From Acetofilamentum sp. (GTDB lineage Bacteria; Bacteroidota; Bacteroidia; Bacteroidales; DTU049): a stretch of DNA of 5,568 nt. Below the pieces are notes generated by a model that was given only the letters and a program-made list of their open reading frames with translations, was not told the DNA's origin and searched no databases. A program made the position numbers and the translations under genes. The stretch lies in the NCBI GenBank assembly GCA_020720525.1, contig DYON01000174.1, forward strand, positions 1 through 5,568, given 5' to 3'. Shown piece by piece: positions 1-4,607 of this stretch (position 1 is its first letter; each line of letters begins with the position of its first letter).

Positions 1-7
1 ATGAATG

Positions 8-340
8 TTAGTTTTGACATGGTTTAGTGTTTTCAAATTGATTGAGAAGCATTTTTGCCCGAGTCCAGTTTTCTAAATTCACGCAGTATCTGATTTTTGG
101 CAACTCGACCTCGCCCTGTATGAGTCCGGCGGCTTTTAATTCTTTCAGGTGTTGCGAAAGAGTTGAACGGGCAATGGGAATATCGCCAATCATCTCGCCA
201 CTTGTGCAGCAACCAACACCGTTGCAACGATTTTCGGCCAGCAACCGCTCCATGATGTACACTCGCGCCGGATGACTAAGCGCCTTGGCAATTCGAGCAA
301 ATTGAATTTGATTTTCGGAAAAAGATTGTTTTTGAGCCAT
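8..340 (-). CDS. ArsR/SmtB-family winged-helix transcriptional repressor
   Basis: A 110-residue protein of normal ArsR length. After an N-terminal helix containing the family-typical AKALSHPARVYIMERL (about residues 18-33), a helix-turn-helix spans about 47-74, with recognition helix ARSTLSQHLKELKAAGLI (57-74). A beta-wing with KIRYCVN lies at 82-88. Cysteines 39, 44 and 45 sit just before the DNA-binding helices, with C86 and C108 in addition. Such clusters bind metal or metalloid ions in many ArsR proteins, so an As/Sb/metal or thiol-redox sensor is plausible, but the ligand is an inference. It is the last gene of the operon visible here, and no operator-like palindrome lies directly in front of it. 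The likely operator is about 770 bp upstream, before the CxxC protein gene. The ATG at 338-340 is the only sensible start. There is no clear Shine-Dalgarno, as is usual in Bacteroidota. The stop is at the window edge, so a following transporter gene would be outside. Confidence 0.93.
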   Translation of the reverse strand: MAQKQSFSENQIQFARIAKALSHPARVYIMERLLAENRCNGVGCCTSGEMIGDIPIARSTLSQHLKELKAAGLIQGEVELPKIRYCVNLENWTRAKMLLNQFENTKPCQN

Positions 341-359
341 AATTTGTTTTTGGGTTAGA

Positions 360-389
360 AGTTAGGGGTTATGAGCTATGAGTTAGGGG
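360..389. repeat. Short direct repeat at the 3' end of the four-helix-bundle gene
   Basis: AGTTAGGGG occurs at 360-368 and again at 381-389 (period 21), separated by TTATGAGCTATG. The second copy lies inside the end of the four-helix-bundle gene and encodes its last residues (TPN of KTPNS). The 8-mer ATGAGTTA at 378-385 is the reverse complement of TAACTCAT found twice in the tandem repeat upstream of the same gene (800-807 and 814-821), so the gene is bracketed by related repeats in opposite orientation. Confidence 0.6.
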
Positions 390-753
390 TTTTTGAAGAA
401 TTTCGTTTTGCCTTTGTGGTTAGTATCGCACTGCGGATCATTCGCAGTATTTCCTTGCATTCTGAATAGACTGGAGCAAACATTTCGTCAGTTATGAAAT
501 CAGTTTCGCGAAGCAGTTCAAGCCAGTACAACGATTCATCGCATTCTTTCTGAGCAATTGCTAATTTGTGTACAAAGTCCATTGAACTCTCAGCATTTTG
601 AGCCTCGCGTGCATTTGCTCCGACCGAAGTACCTGAACGCAAAAGTTGTTTACTTAGCACGAACTCATGTTGCGTTTTTGTCAGATAAATATACAATCCA
701 ATAATTTTCACAGCAAACTGGTAAGATATGTCTTTGATTATGCTCTCTTTCAT
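376..753 (-). CDS. Four-helix-bundle protein (S23 / 23S rRNA intervening-sequence protein family)
   Basis: A 125-residue all-helical protein. The family hallmark lies in the segment LLRSGTSVGANAREAQ (about 37-52), followed by a long helix DFVHKLAIAQKECDESLYWLELL (59-81) and a C-terminal helix ending in a short Lys/Ser tail. The N-terminus MKESIIKDISYQFAVKII is typical of the family, so I choose the ATG at 751-753 rather than the in-frame TTG two codons upstream. These proteins form small helical bundles. Relatives lie inside 23S rRNA intervening sequences or act as accessory proteins of diversity-generating retroelements, but most stand-alone copies have no known role. Here it sits between a CxxC mini-protein and ArsR, two genes often found together, and is framed by short repeats that even encode its C-terminus. 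That suggests a cassette-like insertion rather than a functional link to the operon. Confidence 0.9.
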   Translation of the reverse strand: MKESIIKDISYQFAVKIIGLYIYLTKTQHEFVLSKQLLRSGTSVGANAREAQNAESSMDFVHKLAIAQKECDESLYWLELLRETDFITDEMFAPVYSECKEILRMIRSAILTTKAKRNSSKTPNS

Positions 754-788
754 AAACAAACGTTTCTGTTTTATTTGACTAACACACT

Positions 789-834
789 CTCATCACTTAT
801 AACTCATCACTTATAACTCATCACTTATAACTCA
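789..834. repeat. Tandem repeat, three copies of a 14-bp unit
   Basis: The unit CTCATCACTTATAA occurs exactly at 789-802, 803-816 and 817-830, followed by a partial copy CTCA. It lies in the 94-nt gap between the CxxC protein gene and the four-helix-bundle gene, on the latter's 5' side. The TAACTCAT core recurs in inverse orientation at the other end of that gene (378-385). It has no coding potential in context. Copy number could vary by slippage and change the spacing within the operon. Confidence 0.85.
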
Positions 835-847
835 CAATTCAACACTT

Positions 848-1090
848 TCACGAGCGATTAGACTCAATTATTTCCTTGATCTCATTTACCGACGGTACTC
901 GGCCCGACATAACCACTTTTTCGTCAATAACGAGACCAGGCGTACGCATGATGCCATAGCTCATTATTTTAACAATATCTTCTTCTTTAACCACCTGCGC
1001 ATCGAGGTCCAATTCTTCTACTGCCTGACGAGTCGATTTTTCAAGTGTTTTGCAATTGGAACATCCAGTTCCTAAAACTTTAATCTCCAT
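848..1090 (-). CDS. Thioredoxin-fold CxxC mini-protein (redox-active disulfide protein 2 type)
   Basis: An 80-residue minimal thioredoxin-like protein. The N-terminal beta strand MEIKVLG leads into the active-site motif GTGCSNCK with redox cysteines C10 and C13. A helix follows (TLEKSTRQAVEEL), then the conserved TPG at 50-52 containing the cis-proline P51, then strands VIDEKVVMSG and a C-terminal helix. This matches the small glutaredoxin/thioredoxin-like family (TIGR00412 as I recall it), which commonly sits beside ArsR repressors and permeases. It is cytosolic, with no signal peptide. The likely role is disulfide exchange or thiol reduction linked to a metalloid or oxidative response; the substrate is unknown. 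It is the first gene after a strong promoter/operator (1107-1153), about 17 nt from the nearer palindrome. The ATG at 1088-1090 is well supported. Confidence 0.93.
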   Translation of the reverse strand: MEIKVLGTGCSNCKTLEKSTRQAVEELDLDAQVVKEEDIVKIMSYGIMRTPGLVIDEKVVMSGRVPSVNEIKEIIESNRS

Positions 1091-1106
1091 GAATGAGTAT
1101 TTTTAA

Positions 1107-1153
1107 ATTTCGCAAATATACGAAATGTTTTTTATTTCGTAAAAAGACGAAAT
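1107..1153. promoter_or_regulatory. Paired palindromic operator, probably for the downstream ArsR protein
   Basis: Two 20-bp inverted repeats with the same layout, ATTTCG-N8-CGAAAT, lie at 1107-1126 and 1134-1153, with centres 27 bp apart. The second is the better one, with perfect 7-bp arms (ATTTCGT and ACGAAAT). They overlap the promoter of the CxxC protein/ArsR operon. Paired palindromes over a promoter are typical of ArsR-type autorepression. Assignment to the ArsR encoded at 8-340 is inferred from the shared transcription unit. Confidence 0.75.
1113..1143 (-). promoter_or_regulatory. Bacteroidota-type promoter of the CxxC protein-arsR operon
   Basis: On the minus strand, TATATTTG (1120-1113) fits the -7 consensus TAnnTTTG exactly. 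TTTA (1143-1140) fits the -33 TTTG with one mismatch, and the spacer is 19 nt. The -7 element lies inside the proximal palindrome and the -33 element inside the distal one, so a bound repressor would block both. The predicted start of transcription leaves a leader of roughly 15-20 nt before the ATG at 1090. Confidence 0.65.
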
Positions 1154-1175
1154 ATTTTTTTACATAAACCGATTT

Positions 1176-2021
1176 TCACTCAAACCGCTTCAAATCACCT
1201 TTAATAAATTCCCTCTCTGGTGTTTGAATGCTGTTTTCGCAATTCAAACTGTACCAAGGACTTAAATCGTCGCTGTTGGGATTGATAAGAATTTGAATTT
1301 CTTGTGCAGGCATGTAGCTTTGAGCAAGCAAAAATATTTTTTCGTGAGTTGCTTCGTTTATTGCCATATCAACAACAATTACGGCATGTCCGGGCGAACC
1401 TCCCTGAATAAGAATATCGCCAATTTGCATATCGTCCCAGTTGGTTTTCACAAGTTCTTTTTCGAGCGATAAGGTTCCGGCGTACATAAAAACGGTTTCG
1501 AGATAATTCCACAAATCGTCGTGGGTGTTCGACGCAGCTGTTTTGGCAACCCAACAACAATTATTACCATTCACAAGCACTCTTTTTCCACTCATCCATT
1601 TCGCATAATCGGCTCTAAAGCCACTGGTGAAGTTGAAATGAATATCGGAATAGCGTTTGTTTTTCCATAAATATTCGGCTCGCAGCCTGATAATGGCATC
1701 GGCGCATTGATGTAGATTTTTTGTTCCAATGGGCAAATCGAGCACAGCACAATAAACACCCGAAGCTGGTTTTTCGCGACCATCGAACAACAAAGCATTT
1801 GCACCGTCGGGTTTAAGTGGGAGTTTTCGGAGCCAAGCGCCAAACGATTCCGATTCGGCTTCGATGCGATTATAACCGTCGGGCAGCAGAAATCGCTCCT
1901 CAATGGTAGCCCCCTGCTTATTGATAGTATTGGAATTTACTTGATTGTTCGATTTGCCTTGACCACACGGATAGCAGAAAAAGACTAAAAGCAGCACCGA
2001 AATTCCGACAGATTTCAGCAT
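1176..2021 (-). CDS. DUF4846 domain-containing exported protein
   Basis: A 281-residue protein matching, from memory, the Bacteroidota DUF4846 family: NRIEAESESFGAWLRKLPL (51-69), VYCAVLDLPIG (89-99), QCADAIIRLRAEYLW (105-119), HFNFTSGFRADY (128-139), ETVFMYAGTLSLEKEL (175-190), GDILIQGGSPGHAVIVVDM (201-219) and LLAQSYMPAQEIQIL (231-245). The N-terminus has a signal peptide with hydrophobic core VGISVLLLVFF. C19 could be lipidated, but the preceding residues are not a canonical lipobox. C106 starts a helix and H212 lies in a GHAVIVVD strand, a layout reminiscent of papain-like NlpC/P60 or CHAP amidases; this is inference only. The start is the ATG at 2019-2021, which overlaps the radical SAM stop by 7 nt (ATGCTGA), implying translational coupling. 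A 61-codon upstream extension is rejected because it lies wholly inside the radical SAM gene. Its job in the cluster is unknown. Confidence 0.9.
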   Translation of the reverse strand: MLKSVGISVLLLVFFCYPCGQGKSNNQVNSNTINKQGATIEERFLLPDGYNRIEAESESFGAWLRKLPLKPDGANALLFDGREKPASGVYCAVLDLPIGTKNLHQCADAIIRLRAEYLWKNKRYSDIHFNFTSGFRADYAKWMSGKRVLVNGNNCCWVAKTAASNTHDDLWNYLETVFMYAGTLSLEKELVKTNWDDMQIGDILIQGGSPGHAVIVVDMAINEATHEKIFLLAQSYMPAQEIQILINPNSDDLSPWYSLNCENSIQTPEREFIKGDLKRFE

Positions 2022-3127
2022 ATCAATTTGCTTGAATTTTCGTCGGGATAAAGCTTGTGGTATGTACAAACCAATGGACCATCGAGGCCTGGTTCGTGCA
2101 GATGCATACCGTCGCCACGGCACCACTTCCACAGGTCGCATTTGGCACAAATACCCTTTTTCATAGGCGTGCGGTCGCGATATTCCTTGTATTTGTTGTC
2201 CCAAACATCGAGAAAATTATCTTTATAAATATTGCCCTGCACATATCCACGATGAATATTGGGGCATGCACCAATGTCGCCATTGGCAAGAATTGAGCTC
2301 ACGTGAATTCCAGCACGGCAGAAAAACACGCCATCGCGCACCAAACCTTCGTAATCGCCCAAAAAACCATCGCAACCCGACGAAACACGAATCTGACCTT
2401 CGGCACGCGTTTTCAGAATATAATCGAATACCGACCGAAAAGTGGCATCGTCGAGCATCAAATCGGGATTGGTGGCTGCACGACCAATTGGATCGATGGT
2501 GAAAATTCGCCAGCGCTTTACACCCATTCCCAGTAAAAGTTTTTTTACTTCGTCGAGTTCGCCAAGATTACGATTGTTGGCGCATGTTACCACATCGTAA
2601 ACCATGTCGGGCTCGTCGGCCAAAAGTTGTATTGCAGCAACTGCACGTTCGAACGAACCATTGCGTCCGCGAAGCCAGTCGTGGTTGGCTTTCATTCCAT
2701 CGAGGCTGATGGTGGCCGAACGCAACCCTGCATTGCGAAGCGAACGAAAGCGTTCGGGAGTCATGGCATAGCCGTTGCTCACCATTCCCCAAGGGAAACC
2801 CATATTTTTGAGTTGATGACCAACTTCTTCCAAATCTTTTCGCACCAGCGGCTCGCCCCCCGAAACAACAATCATCACCTTAGCAGGGTTGTAGCGGGTT
2901 GCAACCTGTTTGCATACATTCAAAAAATCGTCGGCAGGCATATCGGGAGCATCTTCTATGATTTTACAATCGCTTCCACAATGCAAACAAGCAAGGTTGC
3001 AGCGCGAAGTGCATTCCCAAAAAAAATAATTCAGTTCGTGAAGTTTGGACTGAACACGAACATAGCGCGAATGAATATTAAAAACCAATCGCTTTTTGAA
3101 GCTAAAACGACGACGCAAATTACTCAT
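2015..3127 (-). CDS. Radical SAM/SPASM enzyme, putative lipoprotein/peptide modifier (TIGR04133-like)
   Basis: A 370-residue enzyme. A basic N-terminus (MSNLRRRFSFKKR) precedes the core. The [4Fe-4S]-SAM motif CNLACLHC has C43, C47 and C50; SGGEP is at 89-93 and SLDG at 141-144. The C-terminal SPASM region shows C270-x12-G-x4-C288, then C327-x2-C330-x5-C336, and a late C354. The Cys usually found four residues after the third (Cx3C) is Gly here (CRGDG), so auxiliary cluster ligation may be atypical; C252 is an extra candidate ligand. SPASM enzymes typically modify ribosomally made peptides or proteins in the cytosol. The gene starts 2 nt after the stop of the last YG lipoprotein and ends overlapping the DUF4846 gene, so a substrate-enzyme relationship with the lipoproteins is likely. 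I prefer the ATG at 3125-3127 over an in-frame TTG at 3131-3133. The family name is from memory. Confidence 0.93.
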   Translation of the reverse strand: MSNLRRRFSFKKRLVFNIHSRYVRVQSKLHELNYFFWECTSRCNLACLHCGSDCKIIEDAPDMPADDFLNVCKQVATRYNPAKVMIVVSGGEPLVRKDLEEVGHQLKNMGFPWGMVSNGYAMTPERFRSLRNAGLRSATISLDGMKANHDWLRGRNGSFERAVAAIQLLADEPDMVYDVVTCANNRNLGELDEVKKLLLGMGVKRWRIFTIDPIGRAATNPDLMLDDATFRSVFDYILKTRAEGQIRVSSGCDGFLGDYEGLVRDGVFFCRAGIHVSSILANGDIGACPNIHRGYVQGNIYKDNFLDVWDNKYKEYRDRTPMKKGICAKCDLWKWCRGDGMHLHEPGLDGPLVCTYHKLYPDENSSKLIC

Positions 3128-3129
3128 AA

Positions 3130-3489
3130 TCAATTATTTTCAGGATTTTGAACTCCGTATTTGGTGGTATAGTATTCGGATCCATAAACAGGAATAACCC
3201 CATAGTCGGTAGCAGGAAGAACATTCGGGTTGTAAACTGGCGTTACAACAGGATTGGTCAAAGGGGTTGTGGTGTTTTGATTCGAAGAAACTGGAGTTTC
3301 ATTTTTTTCGGGCAATTTCACTAATTCCGACAATTCTTTCACATTTAAAACATCGCCCGATTCGGCATTCGAAGCTGTTTTGCTACACGAAACAATCGAA
3401 ATACTACCGGCACTTAATGCTGAAAGCAAGAATCGAAAAAGCCAAGCTTTCCATCGGTCGATTTGTTGTTTCAAGGAAGGATAACGCAT
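3130..3489 (-). CDS. YG-motif lipoprotein, copy adjacent to the radical SAM gene
   Basis: A 119-residue predicted lipoprotein. A long basic N-terminus (MRYPSLKQQIDRWKAWLFRF) is followed by a short hydrophobic stretch and the lipobox IVSC, with lipidation at C35. A Ser/Asn/Thr/Pro-rich linker follows with no octad repeat. The C-terminus is tyrosine-rich: PVYNPNV, then DYGVIPVYGSEYY (95-107) and TKYGVQNP (109-116). The Tyr-Gly pairs are at 96-97, 102-103 and 111-112. The TKYGV ending is shared with two sister genes, but the final copy has Q where they have P. It is the most divergent paralogue at its N-terminus, carrying Trp (RWKAW) where the others have the R-x-x-A-x-L-L-R pattern. It lies 2 nt after the previous lipoprotein stop and 2 nt before the radical SAM ATG. 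It is the best candidate for the enzyme's direct partner by position. Confidence 0.85.
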   Translation of the reverse strand: MRYPSLKQQIDRWKAWLFRFLLSALSAGSISIVSCSKTASNAESGDVLNVKELSELVKLPEKNETPVSSNQNTTTPLTNPVVTPVYNPNVLPATDYGVIPVYGSEYYTTKYGVQNPENN

Positions 3490-3491
3490 GC

Positions 3492-3887
3492 CTAACCTTC
3501 GTTGTAGTTTACCGGCACACCATAGCGAGTATTAGGCTCATCGTGATTAATTGGCGTTCCGTATTTTGGTTTTACAATATTATTCTCAATCGGAACACCA
3601 TATTTGGTAATGGTGTTTTGGTTTTGAGATTTTTTAATACTATCTTCTCGCACTTTTGCAAGCGAATCGGCTTTTGCCGAAACAATACTGTCGTTGCGAA
3701 CTGTTGCAATCGAATCGAGTCGCGCTTTTTCATTCACCCGATCAATTGAATCTTGATTGACTTTTTGCTCGGTTTTTGTTCCACCCGAACAGGCAGTCAG
3801 AAATCCAGCAATACCAATCGCGGCAAGAATATTTCGCAGCAAGCGTGCATGCAGCATCAGAAAGCGATAGCGAATTTTATGACTCAT
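3492..3887 (-). CDS. YG(V/T)P-repeat lipoprotein with octad-repeat stalk
   Basis: A 131-residue predicted lipoprotein. Basic leader MSHKIRYRFLMLHARLLRN is followed by hydrophobic ILAAIGIAGF and a canonical lipobox LTAC (C33). Residues 46-89 form a charged linker with D-S-I/L every 8 residues (58, 66, 74, 82) plus an earlier copy at 46, probably a helical stalk. The C-terminus has three evenly spaced motifs: KYGVPI (Y96), KYGTPI (Y109) and RYGVPV (Y122), exactly 13 residues apart. This is the cleanest set of putative target motifs in the cluster. It has its own promoter candidate just upstream (3917-3948) and stops 2 nt before the next lipoprotein. It is closest to the first gene of the cluster (4608-5018), which shares the stalk. 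Export would place it at the periplasmic face or outer membrane. The function is unknown. Confidence 0.88.
   Translation of the reverse strand: MSHKIRYRFLMLHARLLRNILAAIGIAGFLTACSGGTKTEQKVNQDSIDRVNEKARLDSIATVRNDSIVSAKADSLAKVREDSIKKSQNQNTITKYGVPIENNIVKPKYGTPINHDEPNTRYGVPVNYNEG
3510..3602 (-). repeat. Three 13-residue YGxP repeats within the lipoprotein
   Basis: This stretch encodes KYGVPI, KYGTPI and RYGVPV with tyrosines at residues 96, 109 and 122, a strict 39-nt period. The spacers between motifs are dissimilar (ENNIVKP and NHDEPNT), so the basic residue-Y-G-x-P core is what is conserved. Related Tyr-Gly clusters in sister genes lie at 3151-3204, 3955-4017 and 4620-4697. Confidence 0.75.
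3621..3752 (-). repeat. DSI octad repeats forming a predicted helical stalk
   Basis: Residues 58-89 are four consecutive octads, each starting with D-S-(I/L): DSIATVRN, DSIVSAKA, DSLAKVRE and DSIKKSQN. A further DSI lies at 46-48. The mix of Lys/Arg, Asp/Glu and Ala suggests a solvent-exposed helical spacer between the lipid anchor and the YGxP tail. Confidence 0.7.
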
Positions 3888-3916
3888 GACAAATTGATTT
3901 TTGGATTATTGAGAAC

Positions 3917-3948
3917 CAAAGATAGTTTATTTTCTACAATTATTCAAC
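3917..3948 (-). promoter_or_regulatory. Internal promoter candidate within the lipoprotein cluster
   Basis: On the minus strand TATCTTTG (3924-3917) matches the Bacteroidota -7 consensus TAnnTTTG exactly. GTTG (3948-3945) matches the -33 TTTG with one mismatch, and the spacer is 20 nt. It lies in the 52-nt gap between two lipoprotein genes, with the -33 box inside the end of the upstream gene. It would give a short leader to the ATG at 3887 and could drive the last two lipoproteins, the radical SAM enzyme and the DUF4846 gene as a subunit. Confidence 0.45.
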
Positions 3949-4251
3949 ACGAATTACTCCATACATCAATTGCTCGTGAATAGTGTCGTATTCCGGATTG
4001 GGTCGGGGGACGCCGTATTCGCAAATGGTGTTAGGGTCAAAATAGGTTGGTTTCGACGTATCGGGCGGCAAAACGCTTGTCGAGTCGAAAGATTCGGGAA
4101 CGACCGATGTGGTATCGGATGGTTGTACTTGAACTTGATGTTTTGGGAACAAGCAACCTGTAGCCAAAATAGGCAAACTTAGAATGATGAGACAATTGCG
4201 CAACAATTTTGCGTAGAATCGGAGATAATGGCTATTTGTTTTATTTCTCAT
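3940..4251 (-). CDS. YG-motif lipoprotein, short form
   Basis: A 103-residue predicted lipoprotein. Leader MRNKTNSHYLRFYAKLLRN precedes a hydrophobic core (CLIILSLPIL) and lipobox ATGC with C33. The linker is Asp/Ser/Thr/Pro-rich (DTTSVVPESFDSTSVLPPDTS) instead of the octad stalk. Two Tyr-Gly motifs follow: CEYGVP with Y79 and a cysteine (C77) two residues before it, and MYGVI with Y97 near the C-terminal end. The segment DPNTICEYGV resembles DPGPVCEYGV in the first gene of the cluster. It is separated from its neighbours by 38 and 52 nt, looser than the rest of the array. The substrate role for the radical SAM enzyme is inferred from motif sharing and linkage. Confidence 0.83.
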   Translation of the reverse strand: MRNKTNSHYLRFYAKLLRNCLIILSLPILATGCLFPKHQVQVQPSDTTSVVPESFDSTSVLPPDTSKPTYFDPNTICEYGVPRPNPEYDTIHEQLMYGVIRVE

Positions 4252-4289
4252 CTGAATTCATTTTATTATTTCTACTCGTTTGCTTTGAT

Positions 4290-4604
4290 TTAGTATTCAG
4301 GAATATCCATTGTCGGAAAAATAGGAGTAGCCACTACACTGTAGCACGGCGTTATTTGAATTGGGGTTACATAAACTGGGACAATGGCATCGGGGTTAAT
4401 GGTAGAAATGGTATAGACCTTAACAATTTTGATTGTATCGTCGCTAACAATCGTTTGAGTATCGGGTTGAGCAATACACGCATCGTTGTTTGATCGATTC
4501 GAAACCTGACAAGCCGATGCAATCAATGGCAAACTGAGCAATACAATAAAACGTTGCAAAATTGAAGCGTAAAACCTGCGAATATGTTGTTTTTCGGTAT
4601 GCAT
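4290..4604 (-). CDS. Paralogous lipoprotein that has lost the YG motif
   Basis: A 104-residue predicted lipoprotein clearly related to its neighbours at the N-terminus (HIRRFYASILQRFIVLLSLPLIASAC, quoted in part: RRFYASILQRF, LSLPLI, then lipobox ASAC with C32). LSLP is shared with the neighbouring short form. The C-terminus keeps the Tyr/Pro/Val style (VPVYVTPIQ at 75-83, TPCYSVVATP at 85-94, ending PEY) but contains no Tyr-Gly pair: where relatives have YGV it reads YVT and YSV. C87 directly precedes Y88, echoing the C-E-Y-G arrangement in two sister genes. It may be a diverged or differently processed substrate, or one no longer modified. It starts 3 nt after the first lipoprotein's stop, so the two are tightly coupled. 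Confidence 0.8.
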   Translation of the reverse strand: MHTEKQHIRRFYASILQRFIVLLSLPLIASACQVSNRSNNDACIAQPDTQTIVSDDTIKIVKVYTISTINPDAIVPVYVTPIQITPCYSVVATPIFPTMDIPEY

Positions 4605-4607
4605 AGA

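Noticed and set aside
754..759. TTG start for the four-helix-bundle protein
   Set aside because: The ATG two codons later yields the family-typical MKESIIKD N-terminus.
376..834. Diversity-generating retroelement or 23S rRNA intervening sequence because of the four-helix-bundle protein
   Set aside because: No reverse transcriptase, template repeat or rRNA sequence is present nearby.
1134..1153. The 7-bp-arm palindrome as a transcription terminator of the DUF4846 operon
   Set aside because: The stem is AT-rich and weak, its twin nearby has the same spacing, and both coincide with promoter elements, so an operator is the better reading.
2022..2204. N-terminal extension of the DUF4846 reading frame by 61 codons
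   Set aside because: It lies entirely within the radical SAM gene in another frame, has no secretion-like sequence at its start, and would bury a clear signal peptide that begins at the ATG 2019-2021.
3128..3133. TTG start for the radical SAM enzyme two codons before the ATG
   Set aside because: The ATG at 3125-3127 is adjacent and gives a 2-nt gap after the preceding stop. TTG is rare as a start and would overlap that stop.
2627..3151. Plus-strand open frame of 174 codons
   Set aside because: It is antisense to the well-supported radical SAM gene, has no recognisable domain, and is explained by the codon usage of the opposite strand.
3267..3749. Plus-strand open frame of 160 codons
   Set aside because: It is antisense across two lipoprotein genes, with composition and hydrophobic stretches unlike a real protein and no family resemblance.
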